Part shown: positions 7,774 through 15,454 of the stretch, one piece after another | How the letters are laid out: each line of letters starts with the position of its first letter | How positions within the stretch are numbered: the first letter of the stretch is position 1 | DNA from: Microbacterium sp. APC 3901 | Lineage (GTDB): Bacteria; Actinomycetota; Actinomycetes; Actinomycetales; Microbacteriaceae | Direction: 5' to 3' | DNA length: 44,609 nt | NCBI RefSeq assembly: GCF_030407765.1 | Contig: NZ_JASDCU010000021.1 | Location: 1-44,609, forward strand | Notes under the pieces: generated by a model | The model's input: only the letters and a program-made list of their open reading frames with translations | The model's database searches: none | What the model was told of the DNA's origin: nothing | Translations under genes and position numbers: made by a program

Positions 7774-8229
7774 GCGGTCGCGCACCTCGATGTTGGCGAC
7801 CTCGAGGTCGTCGTCGAGCTGCACCAGGATCCGCGATTCCGGAAACTGCCTCGGCGCGTCGAACGCGATCAGCACCGCGTCGGCGAATACCACCACGGAG
7901 GTGGCTTCGAGATCGTCACGCAGGTCGATCTGCTCGAGCACCGGCTCATCGTCGACCGCCTCGTCGATGTCGTCGGCGACCTCGTCGATCACCGCACGCC
8001 ACCGCGTCTCGGAGACCGACAGGATGCGCGTGATCGCCTCGAGCAGCGCGTCGTCGTCGAGGGTCTCCTCGTCGTCCTCCAGCTCGGGGTCGACGTTGAC
8101 CTTCACCACCGCGCCGGCGGCGTCGATGGTCGCCCGGCCGTAGACGAGGCCGTTCTCGGCGACCGGATCATCGAGCAGGCCGCTGTCGACGATGCGGGCG
8201 AGCAGGTGGTCGAGCAGTGGGGAGGCCAT
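7756..8229 (-). CDS. Acidic conserved hypothetical protein
   Basis: This 157-aa protein is strongly acidic, with many DDE-rich runs, and has no signal peptide or membrane segment. The pattern of alternating hydrophobic strands (VVKVNVDPEL, SVVVFADAVLIAF, SRILVQLDDDLEVANIEV) suggests a small alpha/beta fold. I do not recognise a characterised family. No clear RBS is visible before ATG 8229, so it may be leaderless. It stands alone between the converging corA gene and the divergent SGNH hydrolase gene, and its function is unknown. Confidence 0.7.
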   Translation of the reverse strand: MASPLLDHLLARIVDSGLLDDPVAENGLVYGRATIDAAGAVVKVNVDPELEDDEETLDDDALLEAITRILSVSETRWRAVIDEVADDIDEAVDDEPVLEQIDLRDDLEATSVVVFADAVLIAFDAPRQFPESRILVQLDDDLEVANIEVRDRDGAEA

Positions 8230-8270
8230 GAGACCAGTCTTCCACTCACGCCGCCGCTAGGCTCTAGGGC

Positions 8271-9002
8271 GTGCCGAATGCAGTCGCCCCCGCCTCCGCC
8301 GCATCCGACCTCAGCCGCATCGCGGCGTCGCTCGCCGGCCCCGAGCCGCTGAACTGGGTCATCACCGGCGACTCGATCACCCACGGACTCGTCCACACGC
8401 AGGGCGGTCGCAGCTACGCCGAGCATCTGCACGAACTGATCCGCGGCGAGCTCGCGCGCACCCGTGACGCAGTGATCAACACGGCGATCAGCGGACACCG
8501 CCTCACCGACATCCTCGACGACTGGGATCGCCGCGTCGCAACGTGGCGGCCCGACATCGTCACCCTCATGATCGGCACGAACGACATGGCGACCGGCCCC
8601 GGTCAGGTCACCGTCGAGCCCGCCGCGTTCGCCGCCTCGCTGCGTGAGTTCGTCTCGCGTGTGCGGGCGTCCGGCGCTGTTCCGGTGCTGCAGACCCCGC
8701 CGTCGATCGACGTGGCGAACGCCCCCGGTCGCGAGCGCATCATCGATTTCGCGGACGCCGTGCGCGACGTCGCCACGAGCGAGGACGTGATCGTCGTCGA
8801 CCAGCACGCCCGTTTCACCGAGCTCGGCAACGGCGGAGTGCCGTGGGGGCTGATGGGAGACCCGTTCCACCCGAACGCCGCGGGGCATGCTGCGCTGGCG
8901 CTCGAACTCGCGAACGCGCTCGGCATCTGCCCGGAGCCCGGCCGCGACCGCACCCTGCCGCTGCTCGAGGCGCAGGTCGCGATGGCGCGCCTGAACGGCT
9001 GA
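8271..9002 (+). CDS. SGNH/GDSL-family hydrolase
   Basis: This 243-aa protein shows all SGNH blocks. GDSI carries the nucleophile Ser35, block II supplies the glycine in TAISG (about G75), block III is GTND (about G102 and N104), and block V is DPFH with Asp197 and His200. There is no signal peptide, so it is probably cytoplasmic. Family members are esterases, lipases or deacetylases acting on lipids or carbohydrates; the substrate is unknown. The start is GTG 8271, preceded by TAGGCT and seven bases with no RBS, which fits a leaderless transcript. A cluster of palindromic repeats follows the gene. Confidence 0.88.
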   Translation: MPNAVAPASAASDLSRIAASLAGPEPLNWVITGDSITHGLVHTQGGRSYAEHLHELIRGELARTRDAVINTAISGHRLTDILDDWDRRVATWRPDIVTLMIGTNDMATGPGQVTVEPAAFAASLREFVSRVRASGAVPVLQTPPSIDVANAPGRERIIDFADAVRDVATSEDVIVVDQHARFTELGNGGVPWGLMGDPFHPNAAGHAALALELANALGICPEPGRDRTLPLLEAQVAMARLNG

Positions 9003-9048
9003 CGCTGCCCGCCCGGCCCGGCGCGACCCCCGCTCAGCCCCCCGGCAT

Positions 9049-9103
9049 GCGGGGTCAAAAGCGCACCGCGCAGGCCCGTTTCCGATGCGAAACTGTCCCC
9101 GCA
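9049..9103. repeat. 55-bp palindromic repeat family B, copy B1 (GCGGGGTCA ends)
   Basis: The element begins GCGGGGTCA and ends CTGTCCCCGCA, so its ends are inverted repeats. It has exactly the same length as the copy at 20941-20995. Both copies share the internal words GCACCG, GTTTC and GATGC at identical spacing. A degenerate copy of its right end, ATGCGGAATCGACCCTGCAT, follows at 9115-9134. Confidence 0.7.
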
Positions 9104-9179
9104 TCGCCGCGGACATGCGGAATCGACCCTGCATAACCGACGCCGCCGCGGCCGAAGCGGAGTGGACCGAGGTCGACGC

Positions 9180-9265
9180 GTTCACAACTCAGGATGAACG
9201 CAGCAATTCGCCCCGGTTATGGCACTTTCGCGCACTGATCCCCCGATTCGTCCTGAGTTGTGAAC
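9180..9265. repeat. 86-bp palindromic repeat family A, copy A1
   Basis: The outer arms are GTTCACAACTCAGGATGAA and its near-perfect reverse complement, with one mismatch in 19. Two other copies, at 17620-17705 and 40934-41019, have the same 86-bp length and related arms, while the central 45-50 bases differ between copies. This copy is intergenic, upstream of the PadR operator. Confidence 0.8.
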
Positions 9266-9301
9266 GGCACCGTGGCGACACCAAGAAAAGATCAGTATTC
9301 G

Positions 9302-9344
9302 GTGTTGCTAAGTACCGGTACTCAGTGTTACTTTGTACCGGTAC
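9302..9344. promoter_or_regulatory. Tandem operator upstream of padR
   Basis: Two 20-bp direct repeats, 9302-9321 and 9325-9344, each consist of GTGTTnCTnn followed by the perfect palindrome GTACCGGTAC. They are 23 bp apart, about two helical turns. A half copy, GAGTACCG, follows at 9356-9363. The position just upstream of the PadR gene makes this the likely autoregulatory site of the exporter module. Confidence 0.65.
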
Positions 9345-9383
9345 CCAGCAACGCTGAGTACCGACCAACGAGAGGAGGCCTTC

Positions 9384-9752
9384 ATGGGCAAGCAGATGAC
9401 CGAGATGCTCAAGGGCACCCTGGAGGGCATCGTTCTGGCTCTCCTCGCCGAGCAGCCGGCCTACGGATACGAGATCACCACCCGTGTGCGTGACCACGGA
9501 TTCACCGACATCGCCGAGGGCACCATCTACGCCCTGCTCGTGCGGGTCGAGCAGAAGAGGCTCGTCGACGTCGAGAAGGTGCCGAGCGAGAAGGGTCCGC
9601 CCCGCAAGGTGTACTCGCTCAACCCGGCGGGCACGCACGAACTCGAGGAGTTCTGGAAGACCTGGAGCTTCCTCGCGCAGCGCATCGACAGCCTGCGCAC
9701 CGACGACAAGAACGCAGACAAGAACACCGACACGATCGACAAGGAGAACTGA
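9384..9752 (+). CDS. PadR-family transcriptional regulator
   Basis: This 122-aa PadR repressor has the winged-helix domain typical of the family: MLKGTLEGIVLALLAEQPAYGYEIT, then GTIYALLVRVEQKRLV and GPPRKVYSLNPAG. A C-terminal dimerisation helix of about 30 residues and a polar tail follow. The start is ATG 9384, with GAGGAGG eight bases upstream; the longer in-frame reading from 9333 runs through the operator and is rejected. It heads a four-gene operon (regulator, DUF1048 protein, ABC ATPase, ABC permease). Family knowledge says PadR proteins bind drug-like aromatic ligands and derepress exporters of this kind. Confidence 0.92.
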   Translation: MGKQMTEMLKGTLEGIVLALLAEQPAYGYEITTRVRDHGFTDIAEGTIYALLVRVEQKRLVDVEKVPSEKGPPRKVYSLNPAGTHELEEFWKTWSFLAQRIDSLRTDDKNADKNTDTIDKEN

Positions 9753-9753
9753 C

Positions 9754-10125
9754 ATGGCCGCGAAGTGGATGGAGCTCGTCACCGGCCCCCTCGAGCAGAA
9801 GAAGCAGTACCGCGAAGCGAAGAAGCGCATCGACTCGCTGCCCGAGCCCTATCGCTCGGTCGCCAACGCCCAGCACCGCTACACGATGTACTACGGCGGC
9901 ATCACCGACGGCGACACCCTCGTGCAGATGTATCTCGACCTCGCCGACCTGTGGGAGCGCGCCGCACTCGACGGCATCACCGTGAGCGAGATCGTCGGCG
10001 ACGACGCCGTCGAGTTCGCCGAGAACTACGCCCAGGCGTACGGCGGACGCCAGTGGATCGACAAGGAGCGGGCCCGCCTCATCACGGCGGTCGACGACGC
10101 GAAACACAGGGAGACCCGATCATGA
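9754..10125 (+). CDS. DUF1048 family protein
   Basis: This 123-aa soluble helical protein matches the DUF1048 pattern as I know it: a basic N-terminal helix (EQKKQYREAKKRIDSLPEPYRSV), then YMYYGGITDGDTLVQMYLDLADLWERAALDG-type segments, and a C-terminal helix. DUF1048 proteins are frequently encoded beside PadR regulators and ABC exporters; their biochemical role is unknown. ATG 9754 follows the padR stop codon by one base, with AAGGAG about seven bases upstream. The stop overlaps the ATG of the ATPase gene by four bases. Confidence 0.75.
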   Translation: MAAKWMELVTGPLEQKKQYREAKKRIDSLPEPYRSVANAQHRYTMYYGGITDGDTLVQMYLDLADLWERAALDGITVSEIVGDDAVEFAENYAQAYGGRQWIDKERARLITAVDDAKHRETRS

Positions 10126-10925
10126 CCAGCCCCGCCATCGCCGTTCGCGGACTCGAGAAGTCCTACAAGGACCTCCACGTGCTGCGCGGAGTCGACTTCG
10201 AGGTCGAGAAGGGGTCGATCTTCGCCCTGCTCGGCTCGAACGGGGCCGGAAAGACCACCGTGGTGCGCATCCTCTCGACACTGCTGAAGTCGGATGCCGG
10301 CACGGCCGTGGTGCAGGGCGTCGACGTCGCCGCCGACCCCCTCGCCGTACGGCAGAAGATCAGCCTGACCGGGCAGTTCGCCGCGGTCGACGAGATCCTG
10401 ACCGGGCGGGAGAACCTCGTGCTGGTCGCGAAGCTGCGACACCTGCCCGACTCCGCGCAGATCGCCGACGACCTGCTCACGAGGTTCCGCCTGACGGATG
10501 CCGGCGCTCGCAAGGTCGGCACCTACTCGGGGGGCATGCGCCGTCGCCTCGACATCGCGATGAGCCTGGTCGGACACCCCGAGGTCATCTACCTCGACGA
10601 GCCCACGACCGGACTCGACCCCGAGTCCCGCATCGAGGTGTGGGACGTCATCACGGAGCTCGCCGACACCGGCACCACGGTGCTGCTCACCACGCAGTAC
10701 CTCGACGAAGCCGAGCAACTGGCCGACCGCATCGCGATCCTCCACGAGGGCCGGATCATCGCGAACGGCACCCTCGCCGAGCTCAAGCGCCTGCTGCCGG
10801 CGGCCAAGGTCGAGTACGTCGAGAAGCAGCCCACCCTCGAGGAGATCTTCCTCACCCTGGTCGGCACCACGTCGGGCCCTTCGACCACGCCGACGACCGA
10901 ATCCGGAAAGGAGACCACAGCATGA
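10122..10925 (+). CDS. ABC transporter ATPase, DrrA-like drug export
   Basis: This 267-aa nucleotide-binding subunit carries Walker A GSNGAGKTT at residues 38-46, signature YSGGMRRRLD and Walker B VIYLDEPTTGLDP. The C-terminal extension with the EKQPTLEEIFLTL segment is typical of the daunorubicin-resistance DrrA branch. It starts at ATG 10122 inside the stop of the DUF1048 gene, and its own stop overlaps the ATG of the permease. It powers export by the ABC-2 permease that follows; the exported compound is unknown. Confidence 0.93.
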   Translation: MTSPAIAVRGLEKSYKDLHVLRGVDFEVEKGSIFALLGSNGAGKTTVVRILSTLLKSDAGTAVVQGVDVAADPLAVRQKISLTGQFAAVDEILTGRENLVLVAKLRHLPDSAQIADDLLTRFRLTDAGARKVGTYSGGMRRRLDIAMSLVGHPEVIYLDEPTTGLDPESRIEVWDVITELADTGTTVLLTTQYLDEAEQLADRIAILHEGRIIANGTLAELKRLLPAAKVEYVEKQPTLEEIFLTLVGTTSGPSTTPTTESGKETTA

Positions 10926-11689
10926 GCACGCACGTCGCCGCCGACACCGCGACGCTCACCGGCCGGTCGATGCGGCACATCTTCCGCAGCCCCGACACCA
11001 TCATCACGACCGCGGTCACGCCGATCGCCCTGATGCTGCTGTTCGTGTACGTCTTCGGCGGCGCGCTCCGCGAGAGCACCGGCACCGAGAACTACGTGAA
11101 CTACCTGCTTCCCGGCATCCTGCTCATCGCCATCGCGTCGGGCATCGCCTACACCGCTTTCCGGCTCTTCAACGATCTGCAGAGCGGCATCTTCGAGCGA
11201 TTCCACTCGATGCCGATCGCACGATCGAGCGTGCTCTGGGCGCACGTCCTGACGTCGCTCACCGCCAACGGCATCACACTGGCGATCATCTTCGGAGTCG
11301 GATTCCTGATGGGGTTCCGCACCGGAGCCGACCCGCTCGCGTGGCTCGCCGTCATCGGCATCCTGTTCCTGTTCACCCTCGCGCTCACCTGGCTGGCCAT
11401 CATCGCCGGCCTGAGTGCGAAGACCGTCGATGGCGCGAGCGCCTTCTCGTACCCGCTGATCTTCCTGCCGTTCATCAGCTCGGCGTTCGTGCCGACCGAG
11501 ACCATGCCGGGCCCGGTGCGGTGGTTCGCCGAGAATCAGCCGGTCACCTCGATCGTCGACACCATCCAGGCGCTGTTCGCCGAGCAGCCGGTCGGCAGCG
11601 ACATCTGGGTCGCCCTCGCCTGGTGCGTCGGCATCCTGATCGTCGCCTACGCGTTCGCGATCATCGCGTACCGCAAGAAGGTCAGTTGA
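10922..11689 (+). CDS. ABC-2 type export permease, DrrB-like
   Basis: This 255-aa membrane subunit has six predicted transmembrane segments and the ABC-2 layout: an N-terminal cytosolic helix (LTGRSMRHIFRSPDTIITTAVTPIALMLLFVYVFGG), the amphipathic region SGIFERFHSMPIARSSVLWAHVL, and a PLIFLPFISSAFVPTETMPGPVRWFAENQPVTSIVDTIQALF-type C-terminal half. The last feature is characteristic of DrrB-like daunorubicin exporters. It forms the transporter with the preceding ATPase. Confidence 0.92.
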   Translation: MSTHVAADTATLTGRSMRHIFRSPDTIITTAVTPIALMLLFVYVFGGALRESTGTENYVNYLLPGILLIAIASGIAYTAFRLFNDLQSGIFERFHSMPIARSSVLWAHVLTSLTANGITLAIIFGVGFLMGFRTGADPLAWLAVIGILFLFTLALTWLAIIAGLSAKTVDGASAFSYPLIFLPFISSAFVPTETMPGPVRWFAENQPVTSIVDTIQALFAEQPVGSDIWVALAWCVGILIVAYAFAIIAYRKKVS

Positions 11690-11695
11690 ACGCCC

Positions 11696-11794
11696 CTCGG
11701 GAGGAGAACTGCGCCTCGGGAGGAGAATCCAGCGCGAACCCTCCTCCCGAAGAGCAGTTCTCCTCCCGAAGGGCGAAGCGAGTTCTCCTCCCGA
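11696..11794. repeat. Nested inverted repeats of GGGAGGAGA / TCTCCTCCC between converging genes
   Basis: TCGGGAGGAGAA occurs at 11697 and 11716, and its reverse complement TTCTCCTCCCGA at 11758 and 11783, with a shorter copy at 11740. TCGGGAGGAGAACTGC (11697-11712) pairs perfectly with 11754-11769 over 16 bp. A 10-bp stem, 11716-11725 with 11741-11750, nests inside. The structure probably terminates transcription from both sides. The core is a near-perfect Shine-Dalgarno sequence and its complement. Confidence 0.65.
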
Positions 11795-11832
11795 AGGGTG
11801 AGTGGAGAGGAGGGCTGAGGGAAGGATGGAAC

Positions 11833-13311
11833 CTACTTCAGCCCGAGCGGCCCGAGCACGATGCGCTGGCGCGTGCGCACCCACACCACACCGTCGGCGC
11901 GCCGCTCGGCCCGCGTCGCGAAGCGGTAGCGGTAGGACACCGCGCGCACCCACCGAGGTGGCTCACCCTCGAAAGGGTCGATGCGCAGCAGCGCGAGGGT
12001 CGGAGCATCCGCTTCGAGAAGTCGCAGCAGGAACACCGTGAACCAGTCGTCGAGTGAGCGCCCGAGCGGCAGGAACCACATCAGCCAGTCGAGTCGCAGG
12101 TGGTACGGGGCGAACTGCCGCGGGATGCGGCGCACATCGCCCGGCTTGCCCCTGAACTCGTACTCGCGCCACAGCATCCCGTCGTCGTCCACCGAGCCCT
12201 CGACCACGATCTCGACCCGCTGCTTCGTCACGGCGCCGAACGCTCCGTAGGCGTTGCCGATCTGCCACCGGTTGAAACTCGCGTTCATCAGTTGACGGCG
12301 CGCGAACAGGTTGCGCAGGGCCGGCCAGCTCACTGCCACGACGAGCACTCCGACGGCAGTGGTGATCACGAACCAGTACAACGGGATGCCGGGCCAGAGC
12401 GCATCTTCTGCCGCCTCGGCGGGAGGGGCAGCCCCGATGCCCGGAAGACCGATCGCCGAGAACGCGATGACGATCGTCACCCAGTTGAGCCACGCGAAGT
12501 TGCCGGTGGCGACGAGCCACACCTGCGTCGCGATGACGATGACTGCGGCCATCGCGCCGACGACCTGCGGCACCGGCCCGGGAACCCACACCGACAGCAG
12601 CGACGCGAACACGAAGAAGGGCACCACGAGCTGCGCGAAGTGGTTGCCGACGACCTCGACGCGGTGGAACCACCGGGGCAGCAGATGCGCCTGACGGCTG
12701 AGCGGCCCCGGCATCGGCTGCGTCTCGTGGTGATAGGTCAGGGCAGTGAGGTCGCGCCACTCCTGCCCACCGCGGATCTTGATCATGCCTGCACCGAACT
12801 CCACCCGGAACAGCAGCCACCAGAACAGCACGATCACGACGGTCGGCGGCGGCTGATCGTTTGAGCCGAGGAACGCCGCGAGGAACCCAGCCTCGAGCAG
12901 CAGCATCTCCCAGCCGAACGAATAGAAGGTCTGACCGATGCTGACCACCGACATGTATCCGAGCCACAGCGCGAGGAAGCACAGCATCGGCGCCCACGGC
13001 GGACCCCACTGTGGGATGCCGATCACGAGCACCGCCGACACGATGATCCCTGCTCCGCACAGCATCGCGAGTCGCCTGTCGGAGTATCGGATGCGGAGGA
13101 AGAGCGTCGGATGCAGCATCCGCCGCCGCTCGCTCTTCTCGCCGATCCAGTCGAGCAGCACCGGCGCCGGGAGAAGTCCGTTGTCGCCGAGGAGCGCGCG
13201 GAACTGATTCAGGGTCGAGAGGAACGCGACGAGGTACAGCGCCGCGATGCCCCGCTGCAGGACCTCGCGGGCGAACCCGAAGTCGATCGCCGCGAACCCG
13301 TCCACGGGCAC
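11833..13311 (-). CDS. Lipase maturation factor (LMF1) family membrane protein
   Basis: This 492-aa protein has about eight to ten hydrophobic segments and the conserved segments of the lipase maturation factor family: IAALYLVAFLSTLNQFRALLGDNGLLP near the N-terminus, FYSFGWEMLLLEAGFLAAFL, then FRVEFGAGMIKIRGGQEWRDLTALTYHHETQPMPGPLS. A soluble C-terminal domain of about 130 residues follows (REYEFRGKPGDVRRIPRQFAPYHLRLDWLMWF). In animals LMF1 helps lipases fold in the ER; the bacterial role is unknown. The longest reading starts at GTG 13311. TAGCCT ends six bases before a second in-frame GTG at 13305, which would be a leaderless start. The gene stands alone. Confidence 0.85.
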   Translation of the reverse strand: MPVDGFAAIDFGFAREVLQRGIAALYLVAFLSTLNQFRALLGDNGLLPAPVLLDWIGEKSERRRMLHPTLFLRIRYSDRRLAMLCGAGIIVSAVLVIGIPQWGPPWAPMLCFLALWLGYMSVVSIGQTFYSFGWEMLLLEAGFLAAFLGSNDQPPPTVVIVLFWWLLFRVEFGAGMIKIRGGQEWRDLTALTYHHETQPMPGPLSRQAHLLPRWFHRVEVVGNHFAQLVVPFFVFASLLSVWVPGPVPQVVGAMAAVIVIATQVWLVATGNFAWLNWVTIVIAFSAIGLPGIGAAPPAEAAEDALWPGIPLYWFVITTAVGVLVVAVSWPALRNLFARRQLMNASFNRWQIGNAYGAFGAVTKQRVEIVVEGSVDDDGMLWREYEFRGKPGDVRRIPRQFAPYHLRLDWLMWFLPLGRSLDDWFTVFLLRLLEADAPTLALLRIDPFEGEPPRWVRAVSYRYRFATRAERRADGVVWVRTRQRIVLGPLGLK

Positions 13312-13376
13312 AGGCTACGCCCGTGGACCCACGGCGCGGAGAGGGTTGCACCACCGCCGGCGTCGCCACCCGTAGG

Positions 13377-13485
13377 CGGTCGTTGAGCGAGCCCGGCGAA
13401 GCCGAGAAAGACGGAACGCGGTACCGATGCACGATCGGTACCGCGTCTCGTCTCAGTCGACTCCGTCGTCGTCGCTCAACGACCG
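13377..13485. repeat. Large inverted repeat of family C copies (C2 and C3) around a terminator hairpin
   Basis: The 44-bp arms, 13377-13420 and 13442-13485, are imperfect reverse complements. They carry CGCGT and CGTCT at one end and TCGCTCAACGACCG at the other. The left arm also aligns to 1511-1552 (about 34/42). The two arms flank the perfect hairpin described separately. The whole lies between the proX-like gene and the LMF-type gene. Confidence 0.6.
13417..13445 (-). terminator. Perfect 12-bp-stem hairpin downstream of the proX-like gene
   Basis: CGCGGTACCGAT and its exact reverse complement flank a five-base loop. Read on the minus strand, the hairpin follows the stop of the compatible-solute operon by about 70 bases and is trailed by a moderately T-rich stretch (TTCCGTCTTTCTC). 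It is likely the operon terminator. Confidence 0.65.
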
Positions 13486-13511
13486 ACGGGTCAGGTCAGC
13501 TCAGTGCTGTC

Positions 13512-14420
13512 TTACTCCGAGACGACCCAGTCGAAGTCGTCGCCGTGCTCTTCGAGCCACGCGTCGACGGCTTCCGCTTCCTTGCCCTCGCCGAACTCGT
13601 TCACGACCATGTCCTCGAGCGAGCCGTACTGCGCGTCGTCGAGCTTGATCTTCTCGATCAGCTCGGCGGCCTCGGGGAACTCCTCGGCGAAGCCCTTGTG
13701 GCCGAGGAAGTGCAGACCCTCTGCCTCGCCCATGGCGCCCTCGGGGTCTTCGAGATCCTTCATGCCGAAGGACTCGTTGGCCCAGAACGGACGCCACAGC
13801 GTGACGACGAGGTCCTCCTGCGCATCGGTCGCGGTCTTCAGCTCGGTGAGCATCGCCGCGGTCGACGAGGTGACGAGCTCGTACTCGCCCTCCAGACCGT
13901 ATGCGGGGATCATCTTCTCCGTCTGAGCAGTCAGACCCGCGCCCGGCTCGATGCCGATGATCTTGCCGTCGAACTCCGCACCCTTGCCCTTGAGGTCCTC
14001 GATGGAGGTGAGCTCGGAGTACTCCGGCACCGCGATCGTGAGCTTGGCGTTCTCGTAGTAGGTGCCGATGTCCTCGATGTCGTCACCGTAGGTGTCCATG
14101 TACTCGGCGTGCGTCAGCTCGGGCCAGGCCGACGGGTACATGTCGACGTCACCCTGAGCGAGACCGGTGTAGAGCGGGCCCGCCTCGGTCAGCGTCTTCA
14201 TCTCGACCGTGTAGCCGATCTTCTCGAGCTGGTCCTGCAGCAGGTACGCGGTGCTCAGACCGTCGGTCCACGAAGGCAGGAAGCCCAGCGTGATGGTGCC
14301 CTTGTCTTCCGCACCGTCTCCGCCGGAGTTCGTGCCGCCTGCGCCGTCTCCGCTGCAGCCTGCGAGGGCGAGGGATGCGGTGATGCCGAGTGCTGTGATT
14401 GCGAGGAACTTCTTCTTCAT
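13512..14420 (-). CDS. proX: Glycine betaine/proline-type ABC substrate-binding lipoprotein (ProX/OpuAC)
   Basis: This 302-aa lipoprotein has a signal peptide with lipobox LAGC (Cys at about residue 22) and an OpuAC-type binding domain. Recognisable segments are TITLGFLPSWTDGLSTAYLLQDQLEKIGYTVEM, MYPSAWPELTHAEYM and VTLWRPFWANESF, the last two with the aromatic residues expected in a betaine box. ATG 14420 is preceded by AGGAGAG. It is the last gene of a three-gene operon with the ProW-like permease and ProV-like ATPase. It probably delivers a compatible solute for osmoprotection; choline or carnitine are alternatives. Confidence 0.9.
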   Translation of the reverse strand: MKKKFLAITALGITASLALAGCSGDGAGGTNSGGDGAEDKGTITLGFLPSWTDGLSTAYLLQDQLEKIGYTVEMKTLTEAGPLYTGLAQGDVDMYPSAWPELTHAEYMDTYGDDIEDIGTYYENAKLTIAVPEYSELTSIEDLKGKGAEFDGKIIGIEPGAGLTAQTEKMIPAYGLEGEYELVTSSTAAMLTELKTATDAQEDLVVTLWRPFWANESFGMKDLEDPEGAMGEAEGLHFLGHKGFAEEFPEAAELIEKIKLDDAQYGSLEDMVVNEFGEGKEAEAVDAWLEEHGDDFDWVVSE

Positions 14421-14473
14421 GTGTATCTCTCCTGGTTCCGTATGGGTGTTGTCTCGTACTGTGTGAGTTTTCG

Positions 14474-15454
14474 TCAGACGCCGCCGACAGCAGAGCGACG
14501 CGGAGCCGCCTTGCGACGCTCTGCCTCTGCCGCCGCATCCTCGTCGTCGGAGGCGGCCGAGCCTGACCCCTCGTCGTGACCTCGGTTGCGGCGACGCTCG
14601 AGCATCCCGAGCAGTGACGAGTGGTTCTCGCCCGGGGTCCCGAGAGCTGCAGTGACGCGGTCGAGGAAGACGGCGATGAGCACGACGCCCAATCCGGCCT
14701 CCACGCCCTTGGGGATGTTGATGGTCGAGATGGCCTCCACGACCATCTTCCCGAGGCCGTCAGCACCCGCCATCCCGGCGATGACCGCCATCGACAGCGC
14801 GAGCATGATGACCTGGTTGACGCCCGCCATGATGGTGGGCGTGGCGAGAGGCAGCTGGATGCCGCGCAGGATCTGGCCCGGCTTCGCACCGAACGCGTGA
14901 CCGGCCTCGACGGTCTCGGAATCGACACCGCGGATGCCGAGCTCGGTCAGTCGCACGCCCGGAGGCAGCGCGAAGATCACGGTGGCGACGAGGCCGGGGA
15001 CCACGCCGATGCCGAAGAACACGATGGCCGGGATCAGGTAGACGAACGCCGGCATGGTCTGCATGAAGTCGAGCACGGGCTTGAGCACCGCACGCACGGT
15101 GGCGTTGCGCGCCGACCAGATGCCGAGAGGCACGGCGATCAGCACGGCGATGATCGCGGCGACGAGCACGAGCGCGAGCGTCTGCATCGCGGGAACCCAG
15201 AGGTCCATCCCGACGATGAGCCCGAAGGACACGACGGTTCCGAGGGCGAGCTGCCACGAGCGCACGGTCCAGGCGATCAGCGCGGCGATCACGATGACGA
15301 CGGCGAAGTGCGGCGCCAGCAGGGCACTCGTGAGGCCCTCGACGAGAAGGCTCATCACGAACGAGATGACGTCGAGGAGTCCGTCGAGATTGGTCTTGAC
15401 CCAGTCGACGACCGCTTCGATCCACGTTCCGACGGGGATGCGGAAACCCTCCAT
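14474..15454 (-). CDS. proW: Glycine betaine/proline ABC permease (ProW-like)
   Basis: This 326-aa permease of the ProW/OpuAB type has about seven hydrophobic segments. The family-typical ATP-binding-protein loop is in the segment ELGIRGVDSETVEAGHAFGAKPGQILRGIQLPLA, followed by TIMAGVNQVIMLALSMAVIAGMAGADGLG. The start is ATG 15454, with AGGAGG nine bases upstream; it overlaps the stop of the ProV gene (ATGA). A charged, Ala/Arg-rich C-terminal tail of about 40 residues is additional to the family core. Confidence 0.92.
   Translation of the reverse strand: MEGFRIPVGTWIEAVVDWVKTNLDGLLDVISFVMSLLVEGLTSALLAPHFAVVIVIAALIAWTVRSWQLALGTVVSFGLIVGMDLWVPAMQTLALVLVAAIIAVLIAVPLGIWSARNATVRAVLKPVLDFMQTMPAFVYLIPAIVFFGIGVVPGLVATVIFALPPGVRLTELGIRGVDSETVEAGHAFGAKPGQILRGIQLPLATPTIMAGVNQVIMLALSMAVIAGMAGADGLGKMVVEAISTINIPKGVEAGLGVVLIAVFLDRVTAALGTPGENHSSLLGMLERRRNRGHDEGSGSAASDDEDAAAEAERRKAAPRRSAVGGV

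Larger units (their letters stand above)
9003..9383. other. Repeat-rich intergenic region between SGNH hydrolase and PadR genes
   Basis: These 381 bases hold no credible gene. From left to right they contain a 55-bp palindromic repeat (9049-9103), a 20-bp partial duplicate of its right end (9115-9134), an 86-bp palindromic element (9180-9265) and the tandem operator of the PadR module (9302-9344). Two unrelated repeat families next to each other suggest a tolerated landing zone. Confidence 0.7.

Noticed and set aside
9333..9752. Longer padR reading from GTG/ATG codons near 9333
   Set aside because: It would translate the tandem operator; ATG 9384 has a strong GAGGAGG.
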